Shown: piece after piece, positions 1 through 8,801 of the stretch
Layout: every line of letters begins with the position of its first letter
Numbering within the stretch: position 1 is the first letter of the stretch
Assembly (NCBI GenBank): GCA_028292565.1
Contig: JAQGMD010000303.1
Location: 1-17,386, forward strand
Direction: 5' to 3'
Source of the DNA: Burkholderia sp.
GTDB taxonomy: Bacteria; Pseudomonadota; Gammaproteobacteria; Burkholderiales; Burkholderiaceae
DNA: 17,386 bases
Notes under the pieces: generated by a model
Database searches by the model: none
What the model was told of the DNA's origin: nothing
Seen by the model: the letters and a program-made list of their open reading frames with translations, nothing else
Program-made: the position numbers and the translations under genes

Positions 1-1
1 G

Positions 2-2980
2 CTCGAACAGTTGGCGGGCCACGCGGAATCGAGATTTTTTTCATTCGGCGACACCGTATGCAATGCGGGCGAACCGGCTGACGGCTTGTATGTGGTGAAG
101 TCCGGCTCGGTTCGCATCTTCACTGAAGACCAGGGCAAAGAAATCAGCATGGGCGTGCGCAAGGAGCGCGAAGTCTTTGCCGAAATCGCCATGTTGCGGG
201 ATTACCGGCACGAATCTTCCGTGCGCGCCTCGGCAAAGACGGAGTTGCTGTTCATACCGCGCGGCGTCATCGAGCCGGTCGTATCCCGCAATCCTGCCGC
301 GATGGGCTTTGTCACCAGCTATCTTGCGATCAGTTCGGCAGGGGGCGTGGTTGCGCGACTGTTCGACCTGCGCGGCAAGGTGAACAAGAATGAACTCGAG
401 GATTTCGTCCGTAGCGTGGGCGTGAAACGGGTCAACGCCGGCAGGGAGATCCTGAAACAGGACGCGCGTGACGACCGCAGGTTGTATGTCGTGAGGCATG
501 GAGAGGTGCGCATCGTGCGCATTGAGGACGGCGACGAGTATCCGCTTGCCACGCTGCGCCAGGGCGAAATCTTCGGCGAACGAGCCTGCCTGATGCGCCA
601 GGAACAGATGGCGTCGGTGATCGCGAATACGGATGTCACGCTGCTGGTCATTCCCGAGAAGACGGTGCACCTGATCCTGGACCGCAACCCGAAGCTACGC
701 GAAGTATTGGAAGAACGAATCAGGTTTGTCGACCGCGAACTGCATCGCCAGAAGAAGCTGGCGGAACGGCGCAAGCGTCCGGTCACGCTCGACCTGCACT
801 CAAAGCCGGAACTCGGCGAGAAGGTCATCAAGCGCTTTCCACTGGTCGAGCAAGCCGAAGAGATGGACTGCGGTGCCGCTTGCCTTGCGATGATTTGTCG
901 GCACTATGGCATCGCGATGACCTTGGGCAAGCTCCGCGAACTGGCCAATGTCACCACGCAGGGAGCCACGCTCGACAGTCTTGCGCGCGTAGGCGAATCG
1001 CTCGGGTTCACCACGCGCGGGCTCCAGTGCACCTATGAATCGCTGCTCGGCTTCGAGCTGCCGTTCATCGTCCACTGGGAGGGCTACCACTATGTGGTCG
1101 TGTACGGTGTTTCGAAGCGACAGGTATGGGTGGCGGATCCGGCGGTCGGCTTCCGGAAGATGAGCGTGGAAGAGTTCGAGCGCGGCTGGAGCGGCACATG
1201 CCTGGTCTTTACCCCCGGCCAGAACCTGGCGCAGCTTGCCGCGTCGCGCTCACCCTGGGTGCGATTCGCCGGCTATCTGAAACCGTACAAGAAGATACTC
1301 CTGCACCTGTTCATGGCTACCTTCGTGATCCAGATGCTGGGACTGGTCCCGCCGTTGATCATCCAGAATATCCTTGACGGAGTCATCGTGCATCAGAACG
1401 TCAGCCTGTTGCATCTGCTGATAGGCGGATTGATTATCTCCAATGTGTTTACACAGTTGATGGCGACGATACGGGCTTATCTCGCGAACTTCATGGTGCG
1501 TAATATGGATTTTGCGATGATGTCGCACTTCTTCAAGCACACGATGTCGCTGCCATTTTCATTCTTTGCAAAGCGCAAGACCGGCGACATTTATGCGCGC
1601 TTCCAGGAAAACCACACGATCCGCGCGTTCCTGACCGAGTCGACGGTCACGACCCTGCTCAACTTGTTGATGGTGTTCATTTACTTCACCATCCTGTTCT
1701 TGTACAACGTGAAGATGACAATGGTCCTGATTGCATTCGTGATTCCGATCATCGCGTTGACGGTGCTCGCGACACCGCGGTTGAAGAACTCCGCGCGCGC
1801 TTCATTCACTGCGTCGACCGAAGCGCAAGCGCATCTGATGGAGGCGCTCGGCGGTGTGGAAACTATCAAGGGCATGGGCATCGAGCGCCCGGTCCGCCTG
1901 AAATGGGAAAAGAAATACGCGAAGGCGCTTGACGTACAGTACCGGGGACAGCAATTCAATATACTGGTCTCGATGGGCAGCCAGGTGCTCAGTGCCGCTA
2001 CCACCATCGCGGTCCTCTGGGTCGGGGCCAACCTGGTGCTGTCACGCGAGATGACCATCGGCCAGCTGATGGCGTTCAACGCGTTGATGGGGAGCGTTCT
2101 TGCACCGTTGATGGGCCTGGTCGGACTCTGGAGCATGCTGCACGATGCCGGCGTTTCGATGGAGCGCCTTGGCGATGTGCTCGATATGGAGCCGGAACAA
2201 AAGCCGGAGGACCTTTCGTCGCGGGTCGTGTTGCCGGATTTGCAGGGTGATATCCGGCTTGAGGGCATCTACTTCCGTTATGGCGGCGATGAAACGCCGT
2301 ATGTCCTTGAAAACATCAGCCTCGACATCAAGCCGGGGGAACTGGTTGCGATCGTCGGACGCAGCGGCTCGGGGAAAACGACGCTCGCAAAGATGCTGGT
2401 GGGGTTCTATACACCCACCGAAGGCAAGCTGATCATCGACGGCTACGACATGAGCGTGATCGACAAGGATTATTACCGTGCGCAGGTAGGTTATGTCATG
2501 CAGAGCAATCTGCTGTTCTCCGGCACCATAGCCGAGAACATCGCCAGCGGTGATGAGAGTCCGGATCGCCGGCGCATCGAAGAAGTGGCGAAGATGGCGG
2601 ACGCCCACGCCTTCATCAGCAAAATGCCCTTGGGTTACGAGCAGATCGTGGGTGAGCGCGGTGTCGGTTTGTCCGGCGGGCAGATTCAGCGCATTTGTAT
2701 CGCGCGGGCGCTTTACCATGATCCGCGCCTGCTGGTTTTCGATGAGGCAACTTCGGCGCTCGATACGCAGTCCGAGAGCAACATCATCGGGAGCATGCAC
2801 GAGATACTCAAAGGTCGTACTGCAGTCATCATCGCCCACAGGCTCAGCACGATCATGCGGGCCGATAAAATACTGGTGCTGTATGAAGGCGCGATCGTGG
2901 AACAAGGGCGGCATGAGGAACTGGTCGACCGTAGGGGCATGTACTATCAACTCGTCCAGAAACAGCTGAGCGCAGCATGA
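2..2980 (+). CDS. Peptidase-containing ABC exporter with two CNB-like domains (5' partial)
   Basis: The protein is probably an inner-membrane exporter that cleaves a double-glycine leader and transports the cargo, as C39-type ABC transporters do. Numbering from the codon at 11, two CRP-like cyclic-nucleotide-binding folds span about 1-110 and 125-245. A C39 peptidase covers about 275-400 with Gln281, Cys287 (DCGAAC), His360 and Asp376, the complete catalytic set. The membrane domain with about six helices lies at 420-710. The ATPase at 745-985 has Walker A GRSGSGKTT (783-791), signature LSGGQ (887-891), Walker B LLVFDE (907-912) and His943. The frame stays open to the left edge (LEQ precedes residue 1), and the first CNB fold lacks its beginning, so the true start lies upstream. 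Both CNB folds lack the usual phosphate-binding arginine. The stop overlaps the next start by four bases (ATGA). The exporter class is clear; the cargo is unknown. Confidence 0.93.
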   Translation, partial: LEQLAGHAESRFFSFGDTVCNAGEPADGLYVVKSGSVRIFTEDQGKEISMGVRKEREVFAEIAMLRDYRHESSVRASAKTELLFIPRGVIEPVVSRNPAAMGFVTSYLAISSAGGVVARLFDLRGKVNKNELEDFVRSVGVKRVNAGREILKQDARDDRRLYVVRHGEVRIVRIEDGDEYPLATLRQGEIFGERACLMRQEQMASVIANTDVTLLVIPEKTVHLILDRNPKLREVLEERIRFVDRELHRQKKLAERRKRPVTLDLHSKPELGEKVIKRFPLVEQAEEMDCGAACLAMICRHYGIAMTLGKLRELANVTTQGATLDSLARVGESLGFTTRGLQCTYESLLGFELPFIVHWEGYHYVVVYGVSKRQVWVADPAVGFRKMSVEEFERGWSGTCLVFTPGQNLAQLAASRSPWVRFAGYLKPYKKILLHLFMATFVIQMLGLVPPLIIQNILDGVIVHQNVSLLHLLIGGLIISNVFTQLMATIRAYLANFMVRNMDFAMMSHFFKHTMSLPFSFFAKRKTGDIYARFQENHTIRAFLTESTVTTLLNLLMVFIYFTILFLYNVKMTMVLIAFVIPIIALTVLATPRLKNSARASFTASTEAQAHLMEALGGVETIKGMGIERPVRLKWEKKYAKALDVQYRGQQFNILVSMGSQVLSAATTIAVLWVGANLVLSREMTIGQLMAFNALMGSVLAPLMGLVGLWSMLHDAGVSMERLGDVLDMEPEQKPEDLSSRVVLPDLQGDIRLEGIYFRYGGDETPYVLENISLDIKPGELVAIVGRSGSGKTTLAKMLVGFYTPTEGKLIIDGYDMSVIDKDYYRAQVGYVMQSNLLFSGTIAENIASGDESPDRRRIEEVAKMADAHAFISKMPLGYEQIVGERGVGLSGGQIQRICIARALYHDPRLLVFDEATSALDTQSESNIIGSMHEILKGRTAVIIAHRLSTIMRADKILVLYEGAIVEQGRHEELVDRRGMYYQLVQKQLSAA

Positions 2981-4257
2981 AACTATTTAACCAGAACCTG
3001 CATGGAAGCTCCGCGCTCTCGTACGCGGGACTACTCGAAAAAATAGAAATCCTGCGCTCGACGCTGCGCTGGGCTTCGCGGCTGGAACGCGCTGAGATAG
3101 AAAAGCTGCTACGGCAATCGAATGCATTGCGTGACGAAGTGATGCAGTTGTCGCACAAGGAGCGATTCATCAAGGCGGCCGGTTCGGAGCCCGAGCCTGT
3201 GGACCTGTCGCCGGGTGATCGCCGGCGAGCTCTGCTTGCGCGCAGCTTCGTTTTTGAAGGGACGTTTGGTGACAATCCGAAGCTGCTTGATGCGCTGGAG
3301 ATTGCGGAGAAAGCCGCGCCGACCGACTTGCCGGTCCTCATCGATGGCGAGAGCGGGACGGGCAAGGAACTGATGGCCAAGGTCATCCATGCCAATGGTT
3401 CGCGCTCCGACAAGCCTTATATTTCGGTGAATTGCGGGGCCATACCGGACAACTTGCTCGAGTCCGAGCTGTTTGGTCACAAGAAGGGCGCATTCACCGG
3501 CGCGGCCAACGACCGCAAAGGTAAATTCGAAAGTGCGCACAAGGGGACCATTTTTCTCGACGAGATTGGTGAATTGCCGCTGGCCGGCCAGGTGAAGTTA
3601 TTGCGCGTGCTGCAATCGCATGAGATTCAGCGGGTGGGGTCGGACGAGACCATCTCCGTGGACGCCCGCATCGTGGCTGCGACCAACAAGAACCTGCGGC
3701 GCCTGATCCAGGAAGGGACGTTTCGCGAGGACCTGTTTTATCGGCTCAGCGTGATTCATCTGACCTTGCCGCCGCTACGGGATCGAACGGATGAAATACC
3801 GTTGCTGATTGCTTACTATTGCGACGAGGCTGCGGAAACGCTCAAGCGGCGTCCAATCAAAATGTCGCCGCGCCTGCGGGACTTCCTGCTGAATTATTCT
3901 TATCCGGGGAATATACGGGAGCTGCGTAATTTGCTTTATCGGATCTCTTGTCTGGCCGGGGATACAGCGGAGCTTGCGCATCTGCCCGAGGATATCCGGC
4001 CGAAGGCGCCTGCTTCGATTGCCGTCACTGATGCAGCTGCTCCGGCTTCACTCAGTGACGCAAAACGCGCTGCGAGCGATGAGGCGGAAAAAGCGTTCCT
4101 GGAGCGGGGGCTGCAGGAGGTTGGCGGTACCGTGGCGGAGCTGGCGCGGCGGTGTGATATGAATCGTTCGCACTTGCAGATGCTGTTGAAGAAGCATGGG
4201 ATACATTCGAAGGATTTTCGGAAGAATGGGTCTGGCCGGAGCGAACAACGTACCTGA
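2977..4257 (+). CDS. Sigma-54-dependent activator (AAA+ and Fis-type HTH, no receiver domain)
   Basis: A bacterial enhancer-binding protein that would use ATP hydrolysis to open sigma-54 promoters. The AAA+ domain spans about 90-325: Walker A GESGTGKE (124-131), the sigma-54-contacting loop GAFTGA (171-176), Walker B TIFLDE (191-196), candidate arginine fingers in FREDLFYRL (249-257), and GNIREL (311-316). A Fis-like helix-turn-helix follows at about 370-415 ([19 protein letters not shown]). Residues 1-85 are a short charged, helical-looking region and not a phosphorylatable receiver, GAF or PAS domain that I can recognise, so the activating signal is unclear. The ATG overlaps the exporter stop and has only a weak GAG ahead of it, which suggests translational coupling and a shared role, possibly in controlling exporter or cargo expression. 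No convincing -24/-12 site was found in the intergenic DNA of this window, so its targets are probably elsewhere. Confidence 0.93.
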   Translation: MKLFNQNLHGSSALSYAGLLEKIEILRSTLRWASRLERAEIEKLLRQSNALRDEVMQLSHKERFIKAAGSEPEPVDLSPGDRRRALLARSFVFEGTFGDNPKLLDALEIAEKAAPTDLPVLIDGESGTGKELMAKVIHANGSRSDKPYISVNCGAIPDNLLESELFGHKKGAFTGAANDRKGKFESAHKGTIFLDEIGELPLAGQVKLLRVLQSHEIQRVGSDETISVDARIVAATNKNLRRLIQEGTFREDLFYRLSVIHLTLPPLRDRTDEIPLLIAYYCDEAAETLKRRPIKMSPRLRDFLLNYSYPGNIRELRNLLYRISCLAGDTAELAHLPEDIRPKAPASIAVTDAAAPASLSDAKRAASDEAEKAFLERGLQEVGGTVAELARRCDMNRSHLQMLLKKHGIHSKDFRKNGSGRSEQRT

Positions 4258-4289
4258 AATGCGGGTCTCGGTTTATCGGGGGCCGCGAT

Positions 4290-4360
4290 GTTGGGATTTG
4301 CATTCCAACCTACGATCTCCGTGAATTCGGTTGGAGGTAGGTTGGGATGCCAATCCCAAC
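4290..4360. repeat. REP-like doublet: two inverted GTAG-bordered hairpins
   Basis: Two palindromes face each other. The left has arms GTTGGGAT (4290-4297) and ATTCCAAC (4302-4309) around TTGC, followed by CTAC (4310-4313). The right begins with GTAG (4337-4340), then GTTGGGAT (4341-4348), loop GCCA and ATCCCAAC (4353-4360), a perfect 8-bp stem. The two halves are themselves reverse complements over 24 bases with two mismatches (4290-4313 against 4337-4360). A GTAG tetranucleotide leading into a palindrome, found as inverted pairs, is the described layout of REP sequences mobilised by RAYT transposases. It sits between two convergent genes, where it could also end or stabilise transcripts, but it has no T-tract. 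Family membership is inferred from structure; copy number cannot be seen here. Confidence 0.75.
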
Positions 4361-4425
4361 GCACCGGCGCATGCAAAGGGGCCAGTGGTTCATCCGGGGC
4401 CGCCGCATGGGAACGGGTGCCTGCC

Positions 4426-6555
4426 CTATGCAAAAACATGATCAGCCAGCAGCAGCACTGCGCTATGCGCAGCCACTTTGATCTTGTTACTCTCCGGCTG
4501 CCTCCGCGGCGCTTCCCCGCCTGCGACATGCTCAGTCGCATCAAGCACCGTACGCCAGTTAATAGCAGGCTGCGGAAGCACAAACTCCCGATCCTCCGTA
4601 TACGCATTCAAAAGTAACAGCGACGCGCAAATCGTTTTGGCTTCTCCATTCCGCCCTTCGCTTGCCAGCCGCCGAAGCGCAAGCAACCGCCCCCCGGCAA
4701 AATCCCATCGCTCCGGCGTCATTTCCTTGCCGCTTTCGTCGAACCACGCGGTATCCGGCACACCCTGCACCGTTTTCGAACTCGCTGTCATGAATCGCGT
4801 GCTGCGCAGGGTGGGGTGCGTCAATCTGGTGGCGATGCAGCGGCGGGTAAATTCAATGAGCGCCCGTCCCACGTCGCTTTCGGCCAGGCTCCAGTCGAAC
4901 CAGGAGGTTTCATTGTCCTGGCAATAGGGATTGTTATTACCGTTCTGGGTGCGGCAGAATTCATCGCCACCCAATAGCATCGGCGTGCCGTTCGAGAACA
5001 TCAGGGTCATCAGCATCGCGCGTTTGATCCGCTCGCGCAGCGCTAGAATCGCCGGATCATCGGTCGGGCCCTCGACGCCCCAGTTGCTGCCTTTGTCGTC
5101 GTTGCTGCCATCCCGGTTGTCTTCCAGATTGGCCACGTTGTGTTTCTGGCTGTAGCTCACCAGGTCCTGAAGCGTTTGCCCGTCATGCGCAGTCACAAAG
5201 TTGATGGATGCCCATGCGCGGCGACGATGGCGGTTGAAGAGGTCGGCGGAGCCCAAAAGCCGGGCGGCGATCGCCCCGCGCTTGCTCGGGTCGCCTCGCC
5301 AGAAAGTCCTCACGTCGTCCCGGAAGCGGTCGTTCCATTCGGCAAGGCCGGCCGGTTGGCTGCCGACCTGATACCCGCCGGGACCGAGGTCCCACGGCTC
5401 AGTAATCAGCTTTTTGCCTGCCAATACCGGGTCCTGCAACAAGGCATCGAAAAATCCGGCGCCGGGATCGAAGCCGTACCGCTCACGTCCTAACGCCGCA
5501 CCGAGGTCGAAGCGAAAGCCGTCGACATGGAACTCCTGCACCCAATAGCGCAGCGAGTCCATCGCCAGTTGAAGCACCCGCGGGTGGGACAGGTTGAACG
5601 TGTTGCCGCAGCCGGTGTAATTCACCAGGTGCCGGGCATTGTCGTGAAGACGATAGTAGCTGGCATTGTCGAGTCCGCGAAACGAAAGCGTAGGACCGGG
5701 TTCTCCTTCTTCGCAGGTGTGGTTGTAGACGACGTCCAGTATCACTTCGATGCCGGCGGCATGCAGTTGTCGAATCGCATGGCGCATTTCATTCGGCGAT
5801 TGCGAAGCGAGATAGCGCGGCTCCACCGCAAAAAACGATAAGGTGTTGTATCCCCAATAGTTGCTCAGGCCGTTCGCAACCAGCCGGCGATCCTGCAGGA
5901 ACGCATGCACCGGTAACAGCTCCACGGCAGTAATGCCGAGTTTGACGAGATACTCGATCACGAAGGGGTCGGCGAGCGCGGCAAACGTTCCACGCAGGTT
6001 GGGATCGATATGCGCGGCCCCCATCGTCATGCCACGCACATGGGTTTCGTAGATGACGGTTTTTTCCCAGGGCACTGCGGGCGGACGGTCGTCATGCCAG
6101 TTGAACGAGGATTCAACGACCACGGCCTTGGGCATCGCCGGAGCGCTGTCGCGGCGGTCGTAGCTCAGGTCACCCCTGCTCGAATGATAGCGATAGCCAA
6201 ACAGCGCGTCGCTCCACCGTACATGGCCATGCATAAGTTTCGCATACGGATCCAGCAGCAGCTTGTTCGGATTGAAACGGTGGCCGCGATCGGGGTCGTA
6301 AGGGCCGTAGGCGCGGTAGCCATAAAGCGTGCCCGGCGCGAGACCGGGAAGATAGCCGTGCCATATCTGGTCGGTACATTCCGGAAGCGAAATCCGCGCA
6401 GTCTCGTGTCTGCCCTCCGCGTCGAACAGACAAAGCTCCAGCTTGACGGCATGCGCCGAAAACACCGCGAAGTTTGTCCCGTGACCATCGTAATTGGCTC
6501 CCAGCGGATAGGGCAGGCCCGACTCCATGGCCGGCATGATCGCTGACGCCGGCAT
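4426..6555 (-). CDS. glgX: Glycogen debranching enzyme GlgX
   Basis: A cytoplasmic isoamylase-type enzyme that hydrolyses alpha-1,6 branches of glycogen or limit dextrin. The 709 residues fit the family. A CBM48-like N-terminal domain (about 12-150, starting GLPYPLGANYDGHGTNFAVF) precedes the GH13 barrel. Conserved GH13 strands are visible: DVVYNH (274-279), GFRFD with nucleophile Asp350, LITEPWD with acid Glu386, and VTAHD with Asp458. LLGGDEFCRTQNGNNNPYCQ (527-546) is typical of GlgX. It is the last gene of the glgE operon and begins 2 bp after the glgB stop. No clear ribosome-binding site precedes the first ATG, nor the in-frame ATGs at codons 7 and 10, so translation probably depends on coupling to glgB and the exact start is uncertain. 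The gene converges on the sigma-54 activator gene. Confidence 0.95.
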   Translation of the reverse strand: MPASAIMPAMESGLPYPLGANYDGHGTNFAVFSAHAVKLELCLFDAEGRHETARISLPECTDQIWHGYLPGLAPGTLYGYRAYGPYDPDRGHRFNPNKLLLDPYAKLMHGHVRWSDALFGYRYHSSRGDLSYDRRDSAPAMPKAVVVESSFNWHDDRPPAVPWEKTVIYETHVRGMTMGAAHIDPNLRGTFAALADPFVIEYLVKLGITAVELLPVHAFLQDRRLVANGLSNYWGYNTLSFFAVEPRYLASQSPNEMRHAIRQLHAAGIEVILDVVYNHTCEEGEPGPTLSFRGLDNASYYRLHDNARHLVNYTGCGNTFNLSHPRVLQLAMDSLRYWVQEFHVDGFRFDLGAALGRERYGFDPGAGFFDALLQDPVLAGKKLITEPWDLGPGGYQVGSQPAGLAEWNDRFRDDVRTFWRGDPSKRGAIAARLLGSADLFNRHRRRAWASINFVTAHDGQTLQDLVSYSQKHNVANLEDNRDGSNDDKGSNWGVEGPTDDPAILALRERIKRAMLMTLMFSNGTPMLLGGDEFCRTQNGNNNPYCQDNETSWFDWSLAESDVGRALIEFTRRCIATRLTHPTLRSTRFMTASSKTVQGVPDTAWFDESGKEMTPERWDFAGGRLLALRRLASEGRNGEAKTICASLLLLNAYTEDREFVLPQPAINWRTVLDATEHVAGGEAPRRQPESNKIKVAAHSAVLLLADHVFA

Positions 6556-6557
6556 GG

Positions 6558-8801
6558 TTATCGTGTGCGCTTGAGTACGAGCGCGGACAGGGGAGGCAGG
6601 GTCAGCACGATTGATTGAGCCATGCCATGGCTACTCTGCAGCTCAGCGGAGAATGTTCCTGCCCCGGGACCAGTGCCACCATAGGGGCCAGTGTCGGTGT
6701 TGATCATCTCTTGCCATACCGAAGCCATGTGAGCATCGTGCGACGGCACGCCGATCCGGTAGCCTTCCCGCGGCACCGGTGTCATGTTCAGGATCACCAG
6801 CAGCGGTGCATCGTCGTCGCTTCCCTGCCGCAGCCAGGCGAGTACGCTGTTGAGGTTGTCGTCGCCGATCACCCAGCGGAAACCTTCGTGCGTGCAGTCG
6901 TTGCGATGCAGGGCCGGTTCACTGGCATATAGCCGATTCAGGTCCCGGACCAGGCGCTGCACGCCGCGGTGAGCCGGATGGTCGAGCAGATCCCAGGTCG
7001 GCGATGCATCGTGGTTCCATTCTGTTTGCTGGCCGAACTCACAACCCATGAACAGCAGTTTTTTGCCGGGGTGGGTCCACATCATGGCGAAATAGGCGCG
7101 CAGGTTGGCCATGCGCTGCGCAGCATCTGCCCCGGCCATCTTGCTGAGCAGCGATCCCTTGCCATGTACCACTTCATCGTGCGAAACCGGCAGCATGAAT
7201 TTTTCCGAGAACGCATAGACCAGCCCGAAGGTCAGGTCGTGATGGTGATACTGGCGGAATAGCGGGTCATGGCTCATGTACCGCAAGGTGTCATGCATCC
7301 ATCCCATGTTCCACTTGTACGTAAAGCCGAGCCCCCCGGTTTCCACCGGCGCCGATACGCCGGGCCATGCGGTCGATTCCTCGGCAATCATCATCGCGCC
7401 CGGGCAGCGCTCGGCGACCACCTGGTTCAAGGTGCGCAGGAAGTCCACTGCCTCCAGGTTTTCCCTGCCGCCGTAGACGTTAGGGACCCACTCTCCCGGG
7501 TCGCGGCTGTAATCGCGATACAGCATGGAGGCCACCGCATCGACGCGCAGACCGTCGACATGGAAATGTTCCAGCCATTCAAGCGCGCTGGCGATCAGGA
7601 AGCCGCTCACTTCGCGCCGCCCGAGATTGTAGATCAGCGTGTTCCAGTCCCGGTGAAAACCCTCGCGCGGGTCCTGGTGCTCGTATAACGGGGTGCCATC
7701 GAACCGCGCGAGCCCATGCTCGTCGGACGGAAAATGCGCCGGCACCCAGTCGAGTACCACGCCGAGTTCGGCCGCATGACATCGATCGACGAAGGCGGCA
7801 AATCCCGCAGGCGTGCCGAACCGCGCGCTCGGTGCAAAGATGCCCAATGGCTGGTAACCCCATGATCCACCGAACGGATGCTCCATTATCGGCAGCAGCT
7901 CCAGATGGGTAAAGCCCATGCCGCGCGCATAGGGGATCAGCCTGTCCGCGAGTTCATTCCAGTTCAGGCTGCGGCCTCCTTCCTCAAGTATCCGCAACCA
8001 CGAACCGACGTGCACTTCGTACACTGATATCGGCGCATCCCGTCGATGCCGCTGTTCGCGGTTTGCCATCCATGCTTCATCAGTCCAGCGGAAGGATGTG
8101 ACTGGAGCGACCACCGACACTGTCGATGGAGGAGCTTCGGTGGCACGTGCCACCGGATCGGCTTTCAGCGGCAGGACGTTGCCGTCGGGCCCGACGATTT
8201 CATACTGGTAGCGTGTGCCTGCGGTCTGCCGCGGAATAAAAAGCTCCCATATGCCCGCCTCAACGCGGGACCGCATTGGATGCCGTCGTCCGTCCCAGTG
8301 GTTAAAGTCGCCAACCACGGACACGCGTTGTGCGTTGGGCGCCCACACTGCAAAGCGCGTACCGGCCACGCCGTCGATGGTCATCGGTAGGGCGCCGAGG
8401 CAGCGTCCCAGCTCGCGGTGTGTACCTTCGGCGAGCAGATGCATGTCAAGGTCGCCGAGCAGCAGACCGAAGGTATACGGGTCTTCGGTGGTCTGAACCT
8501 GCATGCCGCCGTCGGGCGTAGGCCACGTGATGTGCAAGAGGTAGGGTTCGCCTGGCGCAAGCGTCGGTGTGCTGCTGACGAAAAAGCCGGTCTGGTTGAT
8601 GTTGTAAAGGGATTCGATCAGCCCGCCATCGGGCGCGATCACGTCGACTGCGCGTGCGTCCGGCTGAAAAGTGCGGACTATCATGTTGTCGCCTGACCGG
8701 TGCGGGCCGAGCAACGCGAATGGATTCGTCAACCGGCCATGCAGCACGGCTTCGACGGTAACCGCATCGATTCCGGGAAATTGTTCGGCCAGTTCACTCA
8801 T
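6558..8801 (-). CDS. glgB: 1,4-alpha-glucan branching enzyme GlgB
   Basis: GlgB cuts an alpha-1,4-glucan and re-attaches the fragment through an alpha-1,6 bond, creating branches on the polymer that GlgE extends. In 747 residues it shows the extra N1 module ([10 protein letters not shown] near 26-35), a CBM48 domain (about 145-240, [20 protein letters not shown]) and a GH13_9 barrel. Catalytic residues are Asp421 (GLRVDAV), Glu474 (MMIAEE) and Asp542 ([13 protein letters not shown]). The full N1-CBM48-GH13 layout is the long form of the enzyme. The start at 8801 was chosen because GGAG lies nine bases ahead of it; an in-frame ATG at 8816 would add five residues but has no ribosome-binding site. 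The start overlaps the end of treS-mak by eight bases, implying coupled translation in the glgE operon. Confidence 0.96.
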   Translation of the reverse strand: MSELAEQFPGIDAVTVEAVLHGRLTNPFALLGPHRSGDNMIVRTFQPDARAVDVIAPDGGLIESLYNINQTGFFVSSTPTLAPGEPYLLHITWPTPDGGMQVQTTEDPYTFGLLLGDLDMHLLAEGTHRELGRCLGALPMTIDGVAGTRFAVWAPNAQRVSVVGDFNHWDGRRHPMRSRVEAGIWELFIPRQTAGTRYQYEIVGPDGNVLPLKADPVARATEAPPSTVSVVAPVTSFRWTDEAWMANREQRHRRDAPISVYEVHVGSWLRILEEGGRSLNWNELADRLIPYARGMGFTHLELLPIMEHPFGGSWGYQPLGIFAPSARFGTPAGFAAFVDRCHAAELGVVLDWVPAHFPSDEHGLARFDGTPLYEHQDPREGFHRDWNTLIYNLGRREVSGFLIASALEWLEHFHVDGLRVDAVASMLYRDYSRDPGEWVPNVYGGRENLEAVDFLRTLNQVVAERCPGAMMIAEESTAWPGVSAPVETGGLGFTYKWNMGWMHDTLRYMSHDPLFRQYHHHDLTFGLVYAFSEKFMLPVSHDEVVHGKGSLLSKMAGADAAQRMANLRAYFAMMWTHPGKKLLFMGCEFGQQTEWNHDASPTWDLLDHPAHRGVQRLVRDLNRLYASEPALHRNDCTHEGFRWVIGDDNLNSVLAWLRQGSDDDAPLLVILNMTPVPREGYRIGVPSHDAHMASVWQEMINTDTGPYGGTGPGAGTFSAELQSSHGMAQSIVLTLPPLSALVLKRTR

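Noticed and set aside
2042..2950. A 302-codon open frame on the minus strand
   Set aside because: It is antisense to the ATPase domain of the exporter, and its sequence shows no family features; it is a codon-bias shadow.
4290..4360. The hairpin pair as a bidirectional intrinsic terminator
   Set aside because: Neither side has a T-tract after the stem; the GTAG borders and inverted pairing fit a REP element better.
4258..4425. A small gene, such as an export cargo peptide, after the activator
   Set aside because: The short plus-strand frame starting at 4288 runs through the REP palindromes and into antisense glgX, has no double-glycine leader and no convincing ribosome-binding site.
3936..4607. 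A 223-codon minus-strand frame across the convergent gap
   Set aside because: It overlaps the 3' ends of both the activator and glgX and the REP doublet, and has no plausible domain.
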